Source: Diphasiastrum complanatum
Taxonomy: Eukaryota > Streptophyta > Lycopodiopsida > Lycopodiales > Lycopodiaceae
NCBI GenBank assembly: GCA_029204225.1
Contig: CM055110.1
Span: forward strand, 21,246,988 to 21,310,987
Direction: 5' to 3'
DNA length: 64,000 nucleotides
The position numbers and the translations under genes were made by a program. The notes below the pieces were generated by a model that saw only the letters and a list, made by a program, of their open reading frames with translations, ran no database searches and had not been told where the DNA came from. Below, one piece after another: positions 23,446-35,990 of this stretch (within the stretch, counting starts at the first letter, position 1; every line of letters begins with the position of its first letter).

Positions 23446-24620
23446 TCATTGACCAGAGTCTATCATTATCTCTTCATTGTTATGGACGTTCCATGGAAGT
23501 CTTTTTGGGTCGGATGATAGTTGATTGAGATTTTTCCACAGATTGGATAATTGAACGGTTATGATCTCTACACCATCATGGACATTTCATTGGAAGTTTT
23601 TTTGGGAGTTGCATGAGAGTCGATTAAGGTTTCTCTGTGATTTGGATCATTGTCGGGCCTTTGGTGCATCCTTGGTCTCAACTGGTACCTTGACATGCTC
23701 CCTCACTCATGGTAAATATATGCTCCTCTCGAAATCTTGCCCCACCAAAATAGTCTTCCTAGAAATGCACGTGTTGTCAAGGCGGAATGAATTTCACTGA
23801 TGAGGAAACCTTCCTTCATGGGGTAGGAGCTTATATTGCATTGTGATTGATGATGTAGATAGGGCCCCACACTCGTCCAACAATGCATAATGCTTGTGAG
23901 ATACCATCTTGATCGATGCACCATTCATGAACATTCTAAACCATTGGACAATGGGGGGTTATTCAAGGTGCAAAATATGCTCCCACCTTGAAAGGGGAAG
24001 AGCTTGTTTTGCATTGTCAATAAGGATGCAAAAGGAGCTCAATTTCATTCAATGATGCAAAATAGTTATGAGTTGCCATCATGATCTTTGCATCATCAAG
24101 GAAGATTCTCCACCATTGGACCAAAGGGGGGGGGGGGGGGTCATTCATGTGCAAAATATGCTTTAAGGATGGTTTATGCTCAATTTTTGTTAAAGGTGTA
24201 GCCTAGGCTCCCTTCCTCATCCAGTGGTGGAATATGTTTGAAAGACGTCGCCATGCCAACATGATCTCTTTACCATCATTAAGGCTTCTCCATCATTGAA
24301 TGAGGGTGGGGCCATCAAAGTTGAATATATGCTCTCATAAATATTGCCCGCCAAAAATATATTCAATGGATGTCTCTGTTGGCAATTGTAAATGAATTTC
24401 AATGGCAAGGACACCTTCTTTTTCAAGAGGGATGAGCTTACTTTGCACTATGATTGACGGTGCAGCCAAGGCCCATCCGTATCCAACGATGTAACGTGTT
24501 TGTGAGATGACATCATGATCCTTCCACCATCAAATAGGACCCTATTTACACCATTGGTCACAATGCAAAATATGCTCCTTTCTTTAAGGGTTGTGGAGGA
24601 AAATATGTTGAATTGCCTCT
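23446..24620. repeat. degenerate tandem array, ~170-260-bp unit
   Basis: A diverged module recurs at least four times (near 23884, 24054, 24231 and 24488). It has the order: ATG(C)AA.ATG..TGTGAGATG.CATCATGATC, then ..CACCATCA..., then CACCATTGG, then GCAAAATATGCTCC. A ~105-bp block (TGGAC.TT.CAT.GGAAGT.TTTTTGGG...) is also duplicated at 23483 and 23578. A G-run of about 14 bases sits at 24127-24140. Unit borders and length vary, so the array is old. No coding function is evident. Confidence 0.5.
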
Positions 24621-24932
24621 AAAGCTGTAGTCGAGGCCCCATTCTCATCCATCGAGGAGAAAACTTGGTGATGCGAGAGAGATTGTAGGCAACTGTCAAA
24701 TACCCTTGACACTTAGATGAAGGTGGAGCCTTGATTGCAGCCTCATAGAGATATAATATACACCCATCTCAATCCCTCACCTCAATGAAAGGAAAGAAAG
24801 TGCTTGGCAATTCAACACTTGTCCAAGGACAAATGTAGTGTAGCTAGCACTTGCAGGTTTTGACAAGCACCCATCGCCCTTGTTAAGGTGATCTCCCACA
24901 CTTTCATGGTAGTTTGGATGATTTCAAACTAG

Positions 24933-25172
24933 CAACAAGTATTATTATATGGCCCCTTCATCTTGCCACCCATTTTTGGGCCTTGGCAAGTAAATGATGG
25001 GCACATAACCCTCTTTCATATTGCAATTGCTAAGTGTTAGTGGACCACTACAACAAGTATGATTATATGGCCCCTTCATCTTACCACCCATTTTTGTGCA
25101 TTGGCAAGTAAATGATGGGCACATAACCACCCCTCTTTCATATTGGAATTGCTAAGTGTTAGTGGACCACTA
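24933..25172. repeat. direct tandem duplication, 118-bp period
   Basis: Copy 1 (24933-25050) and copy 2 (25051-25172) both begin CAACAAGTAT and end TTAGTGGACCACTA. They differ by a handful of substitutions and a 4-base insertion. This is a simple head-to-tail duplication in non-coding DNA. Confidence 0.92.
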
Positions 25173-26820
25173 ATTGGCCCATTAGAATTCATGCCACACC
25201 ATTGGCTCTACTTGTTGAGAAATGCCCTAAGTTCTTAAAATAACATTGAATTGCTCCTACAAGGCAAAAGGGCCTTTGCCACCTCATGTGCCACATGGTA
25301 CAACATAAGCACAACTGAGATGGGCATATAGATCATTGTCAATGAAATTCAAAAATTCACTTGGCGGGTCCACTTTCATTCAAGGGTGGCGTAAGCTTGA
25401 GAGCCACCATATGCATAGGCCTTAGTTTCGAGATATTTAATTCAAACATAAATCAATCAAGACATGGAAGTTTGCTCATATTGTCATAAACTCCAAAATC
25501 CAAATGTGAAATAATCCAAGTTTCTCAAATAAGCACAATCTCTAGTGCAATGCACATTGAGTCACTAGCATGATACACCAACATATTGTTGCCTACAAGT
25601 TCCAACAACACAAATGCCCCAACCACATTAAATTATACTTTACAAACATCAAAATACTACAAGAATTTACGTTAGTCAACTAAACTTACATTCTCAATAT
25701 AAATTAATAATTTGGCAACCATCTAACTCGGCCTACCACTACGGTATTGATTCTATCTTTCAAGCACCCACACTTTATGGATTACAACAAGCCCCTCACT
25801 ATCATGGTAACTAGTCATAGTTGCCTATATAGCTTCCACTAAGGTGTTAGGAAGTCTTTGGATGACTATGGTTGTTGTGTATCAAGGCATGTTTCGAGGG
25901 ACATACCATGATCCTACAAGCCATAATTAGTTTGTGTCTTATTAGTGTCATGCATAATTGTGATTGTGCTCGTAGATTTTTCAATCTTTTTGTTTTTCAT
26001 TCTGTTAATTTTTTTTTTGGGTGACTTCTCTATTCAAAATTGCTTTTGTCAAGCTTTGTTCTCAAGGTCGCATATGCAAATCGAGGTGGTATCAAGCCCA
26101 AATTGTGCTCTTAGAATTAAATATGTGGAAGTTTTTCTTGGGTGGTGCTGGGATTCGACAGGTGGATCAACCTTCAATTTCTATTGCAACAAACATATAT
26201 ATACAACAATAGGGAATCCTCGGTGTATGAAACTAAGTCTATCGATTTAGTAATCAGACCGACTTCGAAGTCATCAAAGTCTATCCTACTGATCACAGCT
26301 TCGAAGTCGCTGGATCAACTAAGTCGATTCCCTAGCCATGCACAAATTACCTTGATTAAAGATTTTAGCTTTGCGGAAGTGTTGAACTAAATGCAGTGAT
26401 CAGAGCAAGAAATTGAGCAGTGCTATCAGTCATACAAAAGAACAATGGATTTGCAAGTATGAATCAGTTCGAACATGCAATCACCTTACACAAACTAAAT
26501 TGTTGGAACAATGAAGGATTAGTCATGTAGAGATACAATGTGATTGCAGAACAGATCAGGCGCGTTCTTCTTGATACAATGTTCTGCGATAACTGAGAAG
26601 AAGAACGATACAATGTGCTCTGAATGAAATTACTGATCTACTGATTTATCGATTTAGATGAATATGTACACATGGCTAACTGATTAAAAGAATAGTCAAC
26701 TTTACAAATTAGGATTAAGGCACTACTTGCTGTTGCATGTCACTTTCAATCGACATCTGATTCAGTTGGAGAATTTGTCCGGCCGTGACAAATGTACTAG
26801 TGAGGCGCCAAATAGATGAC
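25173..26820. other. no gene seen
   Basis: Unassigned AT-rich DNA. A word GGTGGTATCAAGCCC near 26085 resembles a damaged primer-binding site. The 26400-26750 stretch has LTR-like composition, but no matching partner for the LTR at 29988-30684 was found. Confidence 0.35.
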
Positions 26821-26990
26821 ATTGACATTTGGAAAACTTTGTTGTCGATGAAGTCGATGACGTGGAAGTCGAGGATGTCAATGAAGTCGATGTCGTGTAA
26901 GTCAAAGATTTCGATGTCGAGGCAGGGCTCAAAATCATCTGTTAGGAAAAAGTCGATGTCGGTCATGTCGATGTAGACTGTCATTGACTT
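26821..26990. repeat. imperfect short tandem repeat rich in GTCGATG
   Basis: GTCGATG/GTCGAGG/GTCAATG words recur about every 12-15 bases. The minus strand therefore has an open frame (26715-27038) whose translation repeats Asp-Ile-Asp-Phe-like units. I regard the ORF as a by-product of the repeat. It abuts the truncated left end of Copia-1. Confidence 0.6.
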
Positions 26991-27007
26991 TCCTTGTATT
27001 TTTGTAG

Positions 27008-29974
27008 ATGTCGCCATATCTAGGTGCAAAAAGATCAATCTATACTGCTAATGATGTAGAGTGTAGAATTGAAGGAATAGGTATTATTCCATTGCATGCA
27101 TCATCAACAAATTCTTTTTGCTTACATGATGTACTGTATGTACCTAGATTGACCAAGAATCTCATTAGTGTAGGACAGTTGTTTGATAGTGGATTGGTTG
27201 TCAAGTTTCAAGTTGACAAGTGTATAATCTCAAGAGAAAATGAAGTTATTGATAGAGGATCTAGAATTGGTAAGTTGTACAAACTAGATTCTAGGGAGAG
27301 TGCTAACATTTCAGATATTGCTTATGAGACCAAGGTTCTACAAGAGGATCTGTGGCACAAGAGATTGGGTCATCCCAATTTCAAAGCCATGCAATCTATG
27401 GTCAAAGAAGGAAAAGTTGTTGGTCTACCAAAGACACTGTCAAAGGAGCTTCTACCTTGTGAAGCTTGTGTGCTGGCAAAGTCACACAGAAGGCCTTTTC
27501 CTAGATCAAGTATCAAGATAAAGCAACCATTTGAACTTGTACACTCTGATGTTCATTTCTCATCAACTAAGAGCAAAGGAGGAGCCAACTGCTTTGTCTC
27601 TTTTGTAGATGATTATACAAGATATTCTTGGATCTATATGCTGTCTTAAAAAGCCATGGTCTATGATGTTTTTCTTACTTTCAAAGCTTATGTAGAGAAG
27701 CAGTTTCCTTTCAAGTTAAAAGCTTTAAGAAGTGGTAGTGGAGGAGAATATAGCTCCAATAAGTTTAAAGACTTTTGTGAGAGAGAGGGTATTCAAAGAG
27801 AGTTTTCTTGTTCATATACTCCTCAGCAAAATGGAGTTGCTAAGAGAAAAAATAGAACTTTGTGTGAATGTGCAAAAGCCATTAGGCTAGAAGCTTCTCT
27901 GCCTAAAAAATTTTGGGGAGAGGAAGTTGCATGTGCAAACTATCTTTGTAATAGGCTTCCAAATCTTGCAATAGGAGGAAAGACACCATTTGAGATGTTG
28001 TATAAGAAAAAGCTTAAGGTAGATCATCTTAGGATTTTTGGCTGTATATGCTTTGTGCATGTGCCTCTAGAAACTAGGAAGAAGGAAGATCCTAGTGCAG
28101 TGAAAGGAATTTTTGCAAGATATGCATCCACTAAAAAATCATACAAGATTTATTTGCCCTCTATTGACAAAAATGTTGTTAGTAGAGATGTGATCTTCCA
28201 TGAAGATCAGAAGTTTAACTTGGATGATGCACAGATCAAGGAGACTCATGCAAGATCTACAATCATCAATCTTGATGTTGTTCAAGAAGAGGTGAGGCCG
28301 AGGCTTGAGGAAGAGCAAATTCAGGCTACCACACCCAGAAGATCTACAAGAGCAAGATCTGAGCCAAGGAGGCTCACATATGATGAAGAAGAAAGGCAAG
28401 TGGAAGGTGAAACTTTCTATCATGCACTTTTTATATCAGATGAAGAGCCTAAGGACGTCCAAGAAGCTTTTCAATCCAAGGAGTGGGTTGAAGAAATGAC
28501 CCAAGGGCTTGATGTCAAATAACACATGGGAGCTTGTGGAGCCACCAAACAACATGCATGTGATTGGATGTAAGTGGGTATTCGGAATCAAGTATAATCA
28601 TGATGGATCTATCAATAAGTATAAAGCAAGACTTTGTGCCAAAGGCTACTCACAGATCAAAGGTCTTAACTATGAAGATACCTTTGCACCAATTGCAAAG
28701 ATGGTAACAATTCAAATACTCATCTCTCTTGCATGTTTTCACAAATGGAGTATGTTCCAGCTTGATGTTTCTAATGCATTTCTCAATGGTTACCTTGAGG
28801 AGGAGATTTATATGGAGCAGCCTCCAGGTTTTGTGAAGGAAGGCGATGAATCAAAAGTTTGTCTTTTGCTCAAAAGTCTCTATGGACTGAAACATGCACC
28901 AAGGTCTTGGTATGCAAGGCTCAATTCCTATCTCATATCACTCGGATTTTGTCTAGGTGAATATGACCCTTCTCTGTATTATAAGTTTGTAAATAAGTTT
29001 GTAATTATTCTTCTCATCTATGTAGATGATATCATTCTTTGTGGAAACAATGAGAAGTTAGTTGAAGAAACTAAGCATGCACTTGGTACTGAGTTTAAGA
29101 TGCAAGACTTAGGAGTTCTTCACTATATTCTAGGCCTTGAAATAGATTTTTGGAAAGGTCATGCATTCATAAGCCAAAGTAGATATGCACTATCCATGCT
29201 CAAGAAATTCCATATGGAGAACTGTAAAGGCATAGATACACCTATGGAGCACACTGTAAAAGTTCCTATTAAAGATGATGAAAAATCCTTTGAGGACATC
29301 ACTCTTTATAGGAGTCTTATTGGCTCACTTATTTGGTTAACAGTGAATAGGCCTGATCTAAGCTTTTGTGTTCATAAGCTAAGGCAACACATGCAGGATC
29401 CAAAGTTATATCATTGGAAGTTGGCTGAAAGAGTCTTGAGGTATATATCTTCTACCTTGGAATATGGACTATACTATGAAGGAGAAGATCTGACTTTGAT
29501 TGCTTTTTCAGATTCAGATTTTGTAGGGGACAAGTTGTAATCCACAAGTGCTTACACTATATTTCTTGGAGGAAATTTGGTTTCTTGGCTATCAAAGAAG
29601 CAGACAACTACTTATCATTCTGTAAAGCTGAATACAAATCTCTTACAACCACAACAAAGGAGGTTTTATGGATAGAAAGGCTACTTTTGGAGCTAAAGTG
29701 TTATGCAGATGAAGATTTACCAATTATCAAGAATGATAGCATTTCTGCCCAGGCTCTTGCAAATAATCCAGTCTTTCATGCAAGGAGCAAGCATATTGAA
29801 GTGGCTCATCATTTTGTAAGAGAAAAAGTCATTGGGAGAGAGATCTCATTGGAGCATGTTTCATCTTCAGATTGTGTTGCAGATCTTCTCACCAAACCTC
29901 TACTCAAGAATGTATTTATGAAGATGAGGTCTAACCTTGGCCTAATTTCAAAGTCTATGTTGATAGAAACATAA
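27008..29974 (+). pseudogene. Copia-1 pol (protease end, integrase, RT, RNase H), inactivated
   Basis: Domains run in Ty1/copia order. The end of protease (LYVPRLTKNLISVGQL) is followed by integrase (27340-28150, LWHKRLGHPN, CEACVLAK, HSDV, NGVAKRKNRT), RT (about 28510-29250, NAFLNG, YGLKHAPRSWY, YVDD) and RNase H (29480-29950). The gag, the protease active site and the 5' LTR are missing. Damage includes an in-frame stop at 27647, a frameshift near 28510, a stop at 29538 and a frameshift near 29620. In integrase two of the three DDE positions are lost: the usual RSD is RSG and the usual AERKNRT is AKRKNRT. The YVDD of RT is intact. The element is certainly non-autonomous. Confidence 0.93.
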
Positions 29975-29978
29975 ATTT

Positions 29979-30684
29979 AAGGAGGAGTGTGAAGATTATC
30001 AAAATATTATCTTCCTATCTCGAGTTTGGGGTCATGTCCATGGTGATTTCCACTAAAATTCATGTTGTACATAAAAGGAGTGTGAATTGAGCACATATCC
30101 TTCTAGTGTAGCTCGGATTTGAGTTAGATAGGTTCAATTATGATGACATGCAGATGTTTAGATAGCATGCAAAGTTTTACTGTATGCATGCAAGCCACAT
30201 GCAATCAGTGCATGCAACATGCAAAGTAGTTTCAGTGATCTACACATGTCTAGGCAGTTTTATGAGTTGACATGCAGTACAGGCAACATACATGCATGCA
30301 GTTACACATGTAGATCTATGGTAGGTGAATTAGTTCAGTTAAGTGGACTTTCCATGCAACTCCACTATATAAATTCAAGTCTCTCTCATGTAGAAAAAGG
30401 TGGGCATGTTTTGCCACATTGTGAATATTGAGATTTTGGTGTTTTGGACTCATTCTCTCTCTACCCGAGAGCAGCTTTTTTTTCCATACTGAACACTTAG
30501 AATTATTTCTGACATTCATTTTCTCATAGTGAAGAGTTAGATTTTTTCATCAGATGTATGCCATTGTGCTCTTGCCTTAGATTTTTCAAGCATACTGTTC
30601 TTTGATCAATCTTGTGCAATCACAACACCTCAGTAAGATCCTGTAGGGTGTGTGCTGAAGTTCACACGTGCTACAAACTTCACA
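29979..30684 (+). repeat. polypurine tract and 3' LTR of Copia-1
   Basis: Soon after the RNase H stop, AAGGAGGAG (29979-29987) is the polypurine tract. The LTR proposed at 29988-30684 (697 bp) starts TGTGAAG and ends CTTCACA, an inverted 7-bp terminus typical of copia LTRs. It contains TGCATGCA-rich sequence around 30180-30310. The right end is where Copia-2 integrase coding resumes. The 5' LTR was not found. Confidence 0.65.
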
Positions 30685-32247
30685 CTGATTTTTCTTTATA
30701 AAGTACACCATAGTCCTTCTGAAAAATTCATCAATAAAAGTTATAAAATACTTTGCATCCTTCAGCGAAAGATTTTTCATCGGGCCACAAATGTGTGAAT
30801 GTACAATGTCTAACAATCCTCTAGCAATATGCTGATGGCTTGATTTAAATGGTTTCCTAGTCTGTTTACCAACTAGACAGTCTTGACAGACAGGTAACTC
30901 GACTTTGTCACGAGGATAGTCGAGATCAAGAACAATAGATTGTCTAGACATTTGTTGTACAACAACATGATTCAAGTGACCAAGTCTATAATGCCAAAGT
31001 AAACTTTTATTTGCATGAATAGAAGTACTGAGCGCCTGACTAGAGGCAGAAAAGCAATGACTTAATTTATACAAGTATCCATGCCTCTTTCCGAGTGCTA
31101 GGATCTTGCCTTTCCTATCAACTACTTTGCACTGATCACATTCGAATTCTACTCTATGTCCTAGATCTGTGATTCTGCTTACAAAGAGCATATTTGTGGA
31201 CAAATTTGGTACATGCAGGACTTTACAAAGTAGCTTAGACTGATTATTTGCAAAGCTTAATCTTATAGTACCTTCACCTTTAATAGCTTGTGTGCTATTG
31301 TCTCCAAGGTGAACATATTTCTGGGTACTGTAAGGTGTATAGGACTCGAAACAACCAATGAGGCTGGTCATGTGCTGAGTGGCTTTGGAATTCAGGAACC
31401 AAGAACTGTTGTCGGATGCTCCTTGATGGCTGGTCATAAAGGCATTATGATCTGCTTCTTGAATAGGCTGTGGAGCTTCGACAACTGCATTTGTCATTTG
31501 ATTCAACTGCCCCTTGATGTTGTTCTTTGCTTGTAGTATCCGACAGTCTTGAATTTCATGGTTGTTTCGCTTGTAGTGTCTATAGAACAGCTTCTTCTTC
31601 GTCTACAAATTTGACTATTCTTTGTGCTATGCTGGTTTCTGGTCTGGCTTTGATTGCTTCGAGTCTTTTTTCTTCTTCTGCTTAGTCATGCTCTTGTTGG
31701 TGTATAAAGCGTGAGAATCAGTTGAGGAACTTGAGGCTTCGTTCCTCCGTGTGTCTTCCTGCAACAACATCGTAATGACTCTCAAAAGAGTCAATTCTGG
31801 ATGTTCATGATGATCATCACCCAGCTATTGTATGAGCTTGGCAAGCTTGTAAGCAGTTGCATCACTGCGTCTTGATCGTCTATGACAGATCCGACAACGG
31901 CCTTTTGCCTTAGTAGGTTTTTGAACTGATTGATGTGATTCTACAGGAAATCACTATTCGCTATCTTGAGGGAGTAAAATTTCTTCCTGAAATGTAGTTT
32001 GGAAGCTATATCTCGCACTTCGTATTCGATGTCTGGGCCTCGGATACATGGCCGATCTGGGTATCCGTAATGTTGAGGATGATCAACGCGAAAGCATTTC
32101 CATCCTTCAACTTCCATTTGGCGATTATTGCGGCACGTCTTACAATTTTTTAGCCATTAGTATAGTTTTCATCTTAAATTTTCGTAGATGGTAATTGGCT
32201 CCATCAAGCTTGTCCATAATAGGATTGGCTTTCCCTTGGGAATCCAT
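30685..32247 (-). pseudogene. Copia-2 gag-protease-integrase, inactivated and truncated
   Basis: Reading leftwards, gag starts at an ATG at 32247 with the familiar MDSQGKA..DKL.G.NYHL.KFKMK pattern but is broken by stops and frameshifts through 31510. The protease region (from about 31410) has NSKATQHM where DSGATQHM is expected, so the active aspartate is gone. Integrase follows (LWHYRLGHLN, CQDCLVGKQTRKPF), and HSHICGPM replaces HSDICGPM, losing the first catalytic aspartate. Coding stops at 30685, exactly where the Copia-1 LTR begins, so Copia-1 probably inserted here. The rest of pol is missing. Confidence 0.87.
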
Positions 32248-32391
32248 GTGGAGGATTCGTCTAAGTGATAGGAAAAACTATCAGTGACTTAAGTATAAAA
32301 ATTTGGTACAAAATTATAGAGCAAGAAGACAATTACTCTATTGGCTAGTAGAGTCTTGTATTGTGGAAGCTTATCAGACTACAAAAATAGC

Positions 32392-32403
32392 TCTGATACC
32401 ATG
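32392..32403 (-). other. primer-binding site of Copia-2
   Basis: The minus strand reads TGGTATCAGAGC directly abutting the LTR end, the standard initiator-Met tRNA primer site. Confidence 0.8.
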
Positions 32404-33134
32404 TTGGAGAAAGAGAGTGTGTGAGTGTGAGGAACGAAGATAGCTCAAAAAAAAAAACAAACATGAAAAATAAACGAATTCGAAATTCGAATGAGAAAAG
32501 AACTCGAACAGAAAGTGTTCGTGCGCAGCGGAATGAGCTATATTACTCTTTCTCTAAGCATGATTATGTCTATCAAAAAATAAACAAAATGTTAGTGATA
32601 GAAATCATGGTAGTTTTGATTACGTAGCCAAACATTAATAAAACACTAGAAGAATAATTTGTCACGAACAGCTAGACAAATTATTTGTCGTGAATGATTC
32701 GTAAAGAGCTAGACTGAGCTCGACTGATAATCAGTCACGAATGCGAAAGGCAGGACTAAATATTAGTCGTCAACAACTAGACTAATAATAACTTGCTAAA
32801 CACAGATTACCAGATTGAGCAGCAAGAAAGTCAGATAGAATGAAGAAAAGTGTAGCAATATCGACACAAAATCTAAACGCATAACAAAAGAGCTGTTATC
32901 AGATTAAGTATAGCAAAATATACATGTCAATAATGCGGTAGAGCACAAGACAATAGCGGACAAAACCGTGTGCTCTACAAAGCTAATTCAATCTGTAAAA
33001 GGGATGAACCTATTATTGACAATAAAGAATCACTGCACAAGACATCTACTTCGTCTATCTCTGATAAGCTTTTGATGCTATATCTTACACACACACTTGT
33101 TCTTGATCAACTTGAATACGCAAAATGGTATTCA

Positions 33135-33171
<37 letters not shown>

Positions 33172-33657
33172 ATGTTACAGGTGTGCATATGAAGAAAGTA
33201 CAAAGTGGATGTGTTGTCTGTAGGAGATCGTGGGTGGCTACTGTCGTTGTCAAATCCATTAGCACAGTTGTATGGGATGAGCGTGAAAAGGCCACGACGT
33301 CAGTCTTTGTTGAAGTGAACATTGGTGAAGATGCGAGAAATGCGTCACTCTGACGAAATGCCTTAGGATTTGATTTACAGGGTGCCTTCACTTTTCCTAG
33401 GGCAGCTTTGGCATTTTGTAAGGCAATGTCACCTTTTTCGCCTGTCACAAAACACGTGTAAAAACACAGTGTCGCGTTTTTCGCCTTTTCTTTGCCTGTG
33501 AGAATTTACTTGTATTTATGCAGACAATCACGTTTTATCCGTCTGTCTTTATTTTACATGTAAATATGCAGACTGTGCGACAACGTGAGTAAAAATTCAG
33601 CATGAATGGAGGTAGATTAAAATGGGATTTAGGAGAGTAGAAGAGATAAATCCAACA
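32404..33657 (-). repeat. 5' LTR of Copia-2
   Basis: 1254 bp bounded by TGTTGGA..TCCAACA inverted ends and adjoining the primer site. Several blocks (for example GATTACGTAGCCAAACAT and CAAGACAATAGCGGA) recur in the LTRs of Copia-4, so the two elements belong to one family. An (AT)n(AC)n microsatellite lies inside at 33135-33170. Confidence 0.8.
33135..33170. repeat. (AT)n(AC)n microsatellite
   Basis: About 24 bases of AT repeat are followed directly by CA/AC repeat, inside the Copia-2 LTR. Confidence 0.95.
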
Positions 33658-34148
<491 letters not shown>

Positions 34149-34583
34149 AACATAACCAATTCACAACACATAAATTATAATCCCGTAAATCAAAATAACA
34201 GGACTAGATTAAGATCCTACAAATCAGAGTAGCACGAACTAGTAAGCTTGAAACATTTATTATGTATACCACGAATTGTTGAGAGTGGGGATCATCTGTT
34301 TTCTTAGGCCAACTATGGAGTTTCCCAACGGGTTCATAAAAACACTAGTGGAGAAGTGTTGTCATTTCAAAGACAAACGTAATCAAGAAGGCAACATGAA
34401 GGCCTTAATGTGGTGAAAGAATCTAACAATGTGGTGGTGTTGAGTCACATTTTGTTCATTTTGATGTATCAACTGGGGTGGGAGTTTAATCTTGATATAT
34501 CAGCTGAGGTGGTAATAATCTAGCATTGTTCAAGCACAAATTGCCAATGTTTATCAGAGATCTTTTTTTCAATGTAAGAGTAG

Positions 34584-35990
34584 AGGTCGGAATGGACCTC
34601 GGAATAAAAGATGGTATAGTGTCTTGAACAGATCCAGATATTCCGAGGTCTGTTTCAACCTCCACTAATTTCCACCCATTATCAATAGATTCATCAATAA
34701 ATGTAGAGATTTGTTTCTAAAATGTTTAGATATATTTTCATAAATCCTAATGTAAAATAAAATTGAATGTATTCCTACACTACAAAACGTGCATCTACAA
34801 CAAAAGATAGGAGATAAACATTTATGAGCAGAGGTATATAATCTAACATTTATGAGCTAGTAACAATCTAGCATATAATCTGTTTATGAATTGTAAAAAA
34901 TGTATGAGGAGAGGTCGGAATGGACCTCGGAATAAGAGATGGTATATAGCCTTACACAGATCCAGATATTCCAAGGTCTGTTCCGACCTTCACTGATTCC
35001 CACTCCAACTGATAGATGTACCCATTATCAACAAATTAATAAACAAAATTACAGATTTGTTTCTAAGATGTGTAGATCTGTTTTCATAAATCCTAATGTA
35101 AATAAAATTGAATGTAGTCCACCACTACAATATGTGGATCTACAACAAAAAATAGGAGACAAACTGCTACAATACTGTACAAGTACCTGGAACTGCTACT
35201 AGTTGTGTTAATCAATTGCTTGGATGATGTTAAAGCCCAAGAATCGGCAGAAAAAACTGCAAAACAATTTCATATCAAAAACCTATGTAACAAATCCGCA
35301 TGGGAAAATCATAGAACTAGTCATCACAATTGAAGATTCTACTCAAAAAACAACCAAGCTTCACAAATGTATCATAAAATTCACATATCTGTCATTGGAA
35401 AGCTCAAAAAAAACATTTAAAGTGAGGTCGGAATATGCCTCGGAATAGACATTGGTATCTTGTCAGAACTAGCATGATCTATTCCGAACTCCATTTTGAC
35501 CCTGAAAGTACCTCAGGGAGTTGCTATGATGATGATCTGCCTGAAATGCTATGATGAATATTGGACCAATAACCAATAATGAAATCTGAAAAACAAAAAC
35601 CATTATTGCAGTCTATTAAGTTTAGTATCGCAAAAAATAGTTGTAACAAATTAATTTTACAAAAAGAGCAACAAACACCCATACGAAATCCTGCAAATGC
35701 ACCAAAAAATTGGATCGCCAACATGATCTGGCATCAGAACAACCATCGAAATAGGCGCTAATTTAACAAATCCACAGATCCGTATATTCTGATAGGCATT
35801 CTGACCCTTTGAAGTCTGGATCTATAGCACCCCTATGGATCTACAACACCCTAATGCATCTGATAAATAGAAAATGAGCCATCGTAATATCCATCGGAAT
35901 AGCAAATCCTACAGATTCGCCTATTCCGATGGCCTTTTTGACTACTTGCTACCTTTTAAAAATCTTTTGTGGATCCGCCGACTCTTTTGC
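34584..35990. repeat. repeat units carrying CCTCGGAAT/ATTCCGAGG hairpins
   Basis: Two units 328 bp apart (starting 34584 and 34912) share long stretches, including AGGTCGGAATGGACCTCGGAATA and the later TAAATCCTAATGTAAA. Each holds an inverted repeat: 34597-34606 with 34639-34648 (10 bp), and 34925-34934 with 34977-34986 (one mismatch). Further related hairpins occur at 35441-35448/35479-35486 and, perfect over 12 bp with an 18-nt loop, at 35891-35902/35921-35932. The same motif recurs within the CACTA-type region to the right, so these are probably subterminal repeats of such elements. No protein-coding sequence was seen. Confidence 0.6.

Noticed and set aside
26715-27038. Acidic repeat protein on the minus strand
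   Set aside because: The reading is explained by a GTCGATG nucleotide repeat, with no start context or homology.
30219-30519. ORFs within the Copia-1 LTR
   Set aside because: They lie wholly inside the LTR and show no domain.
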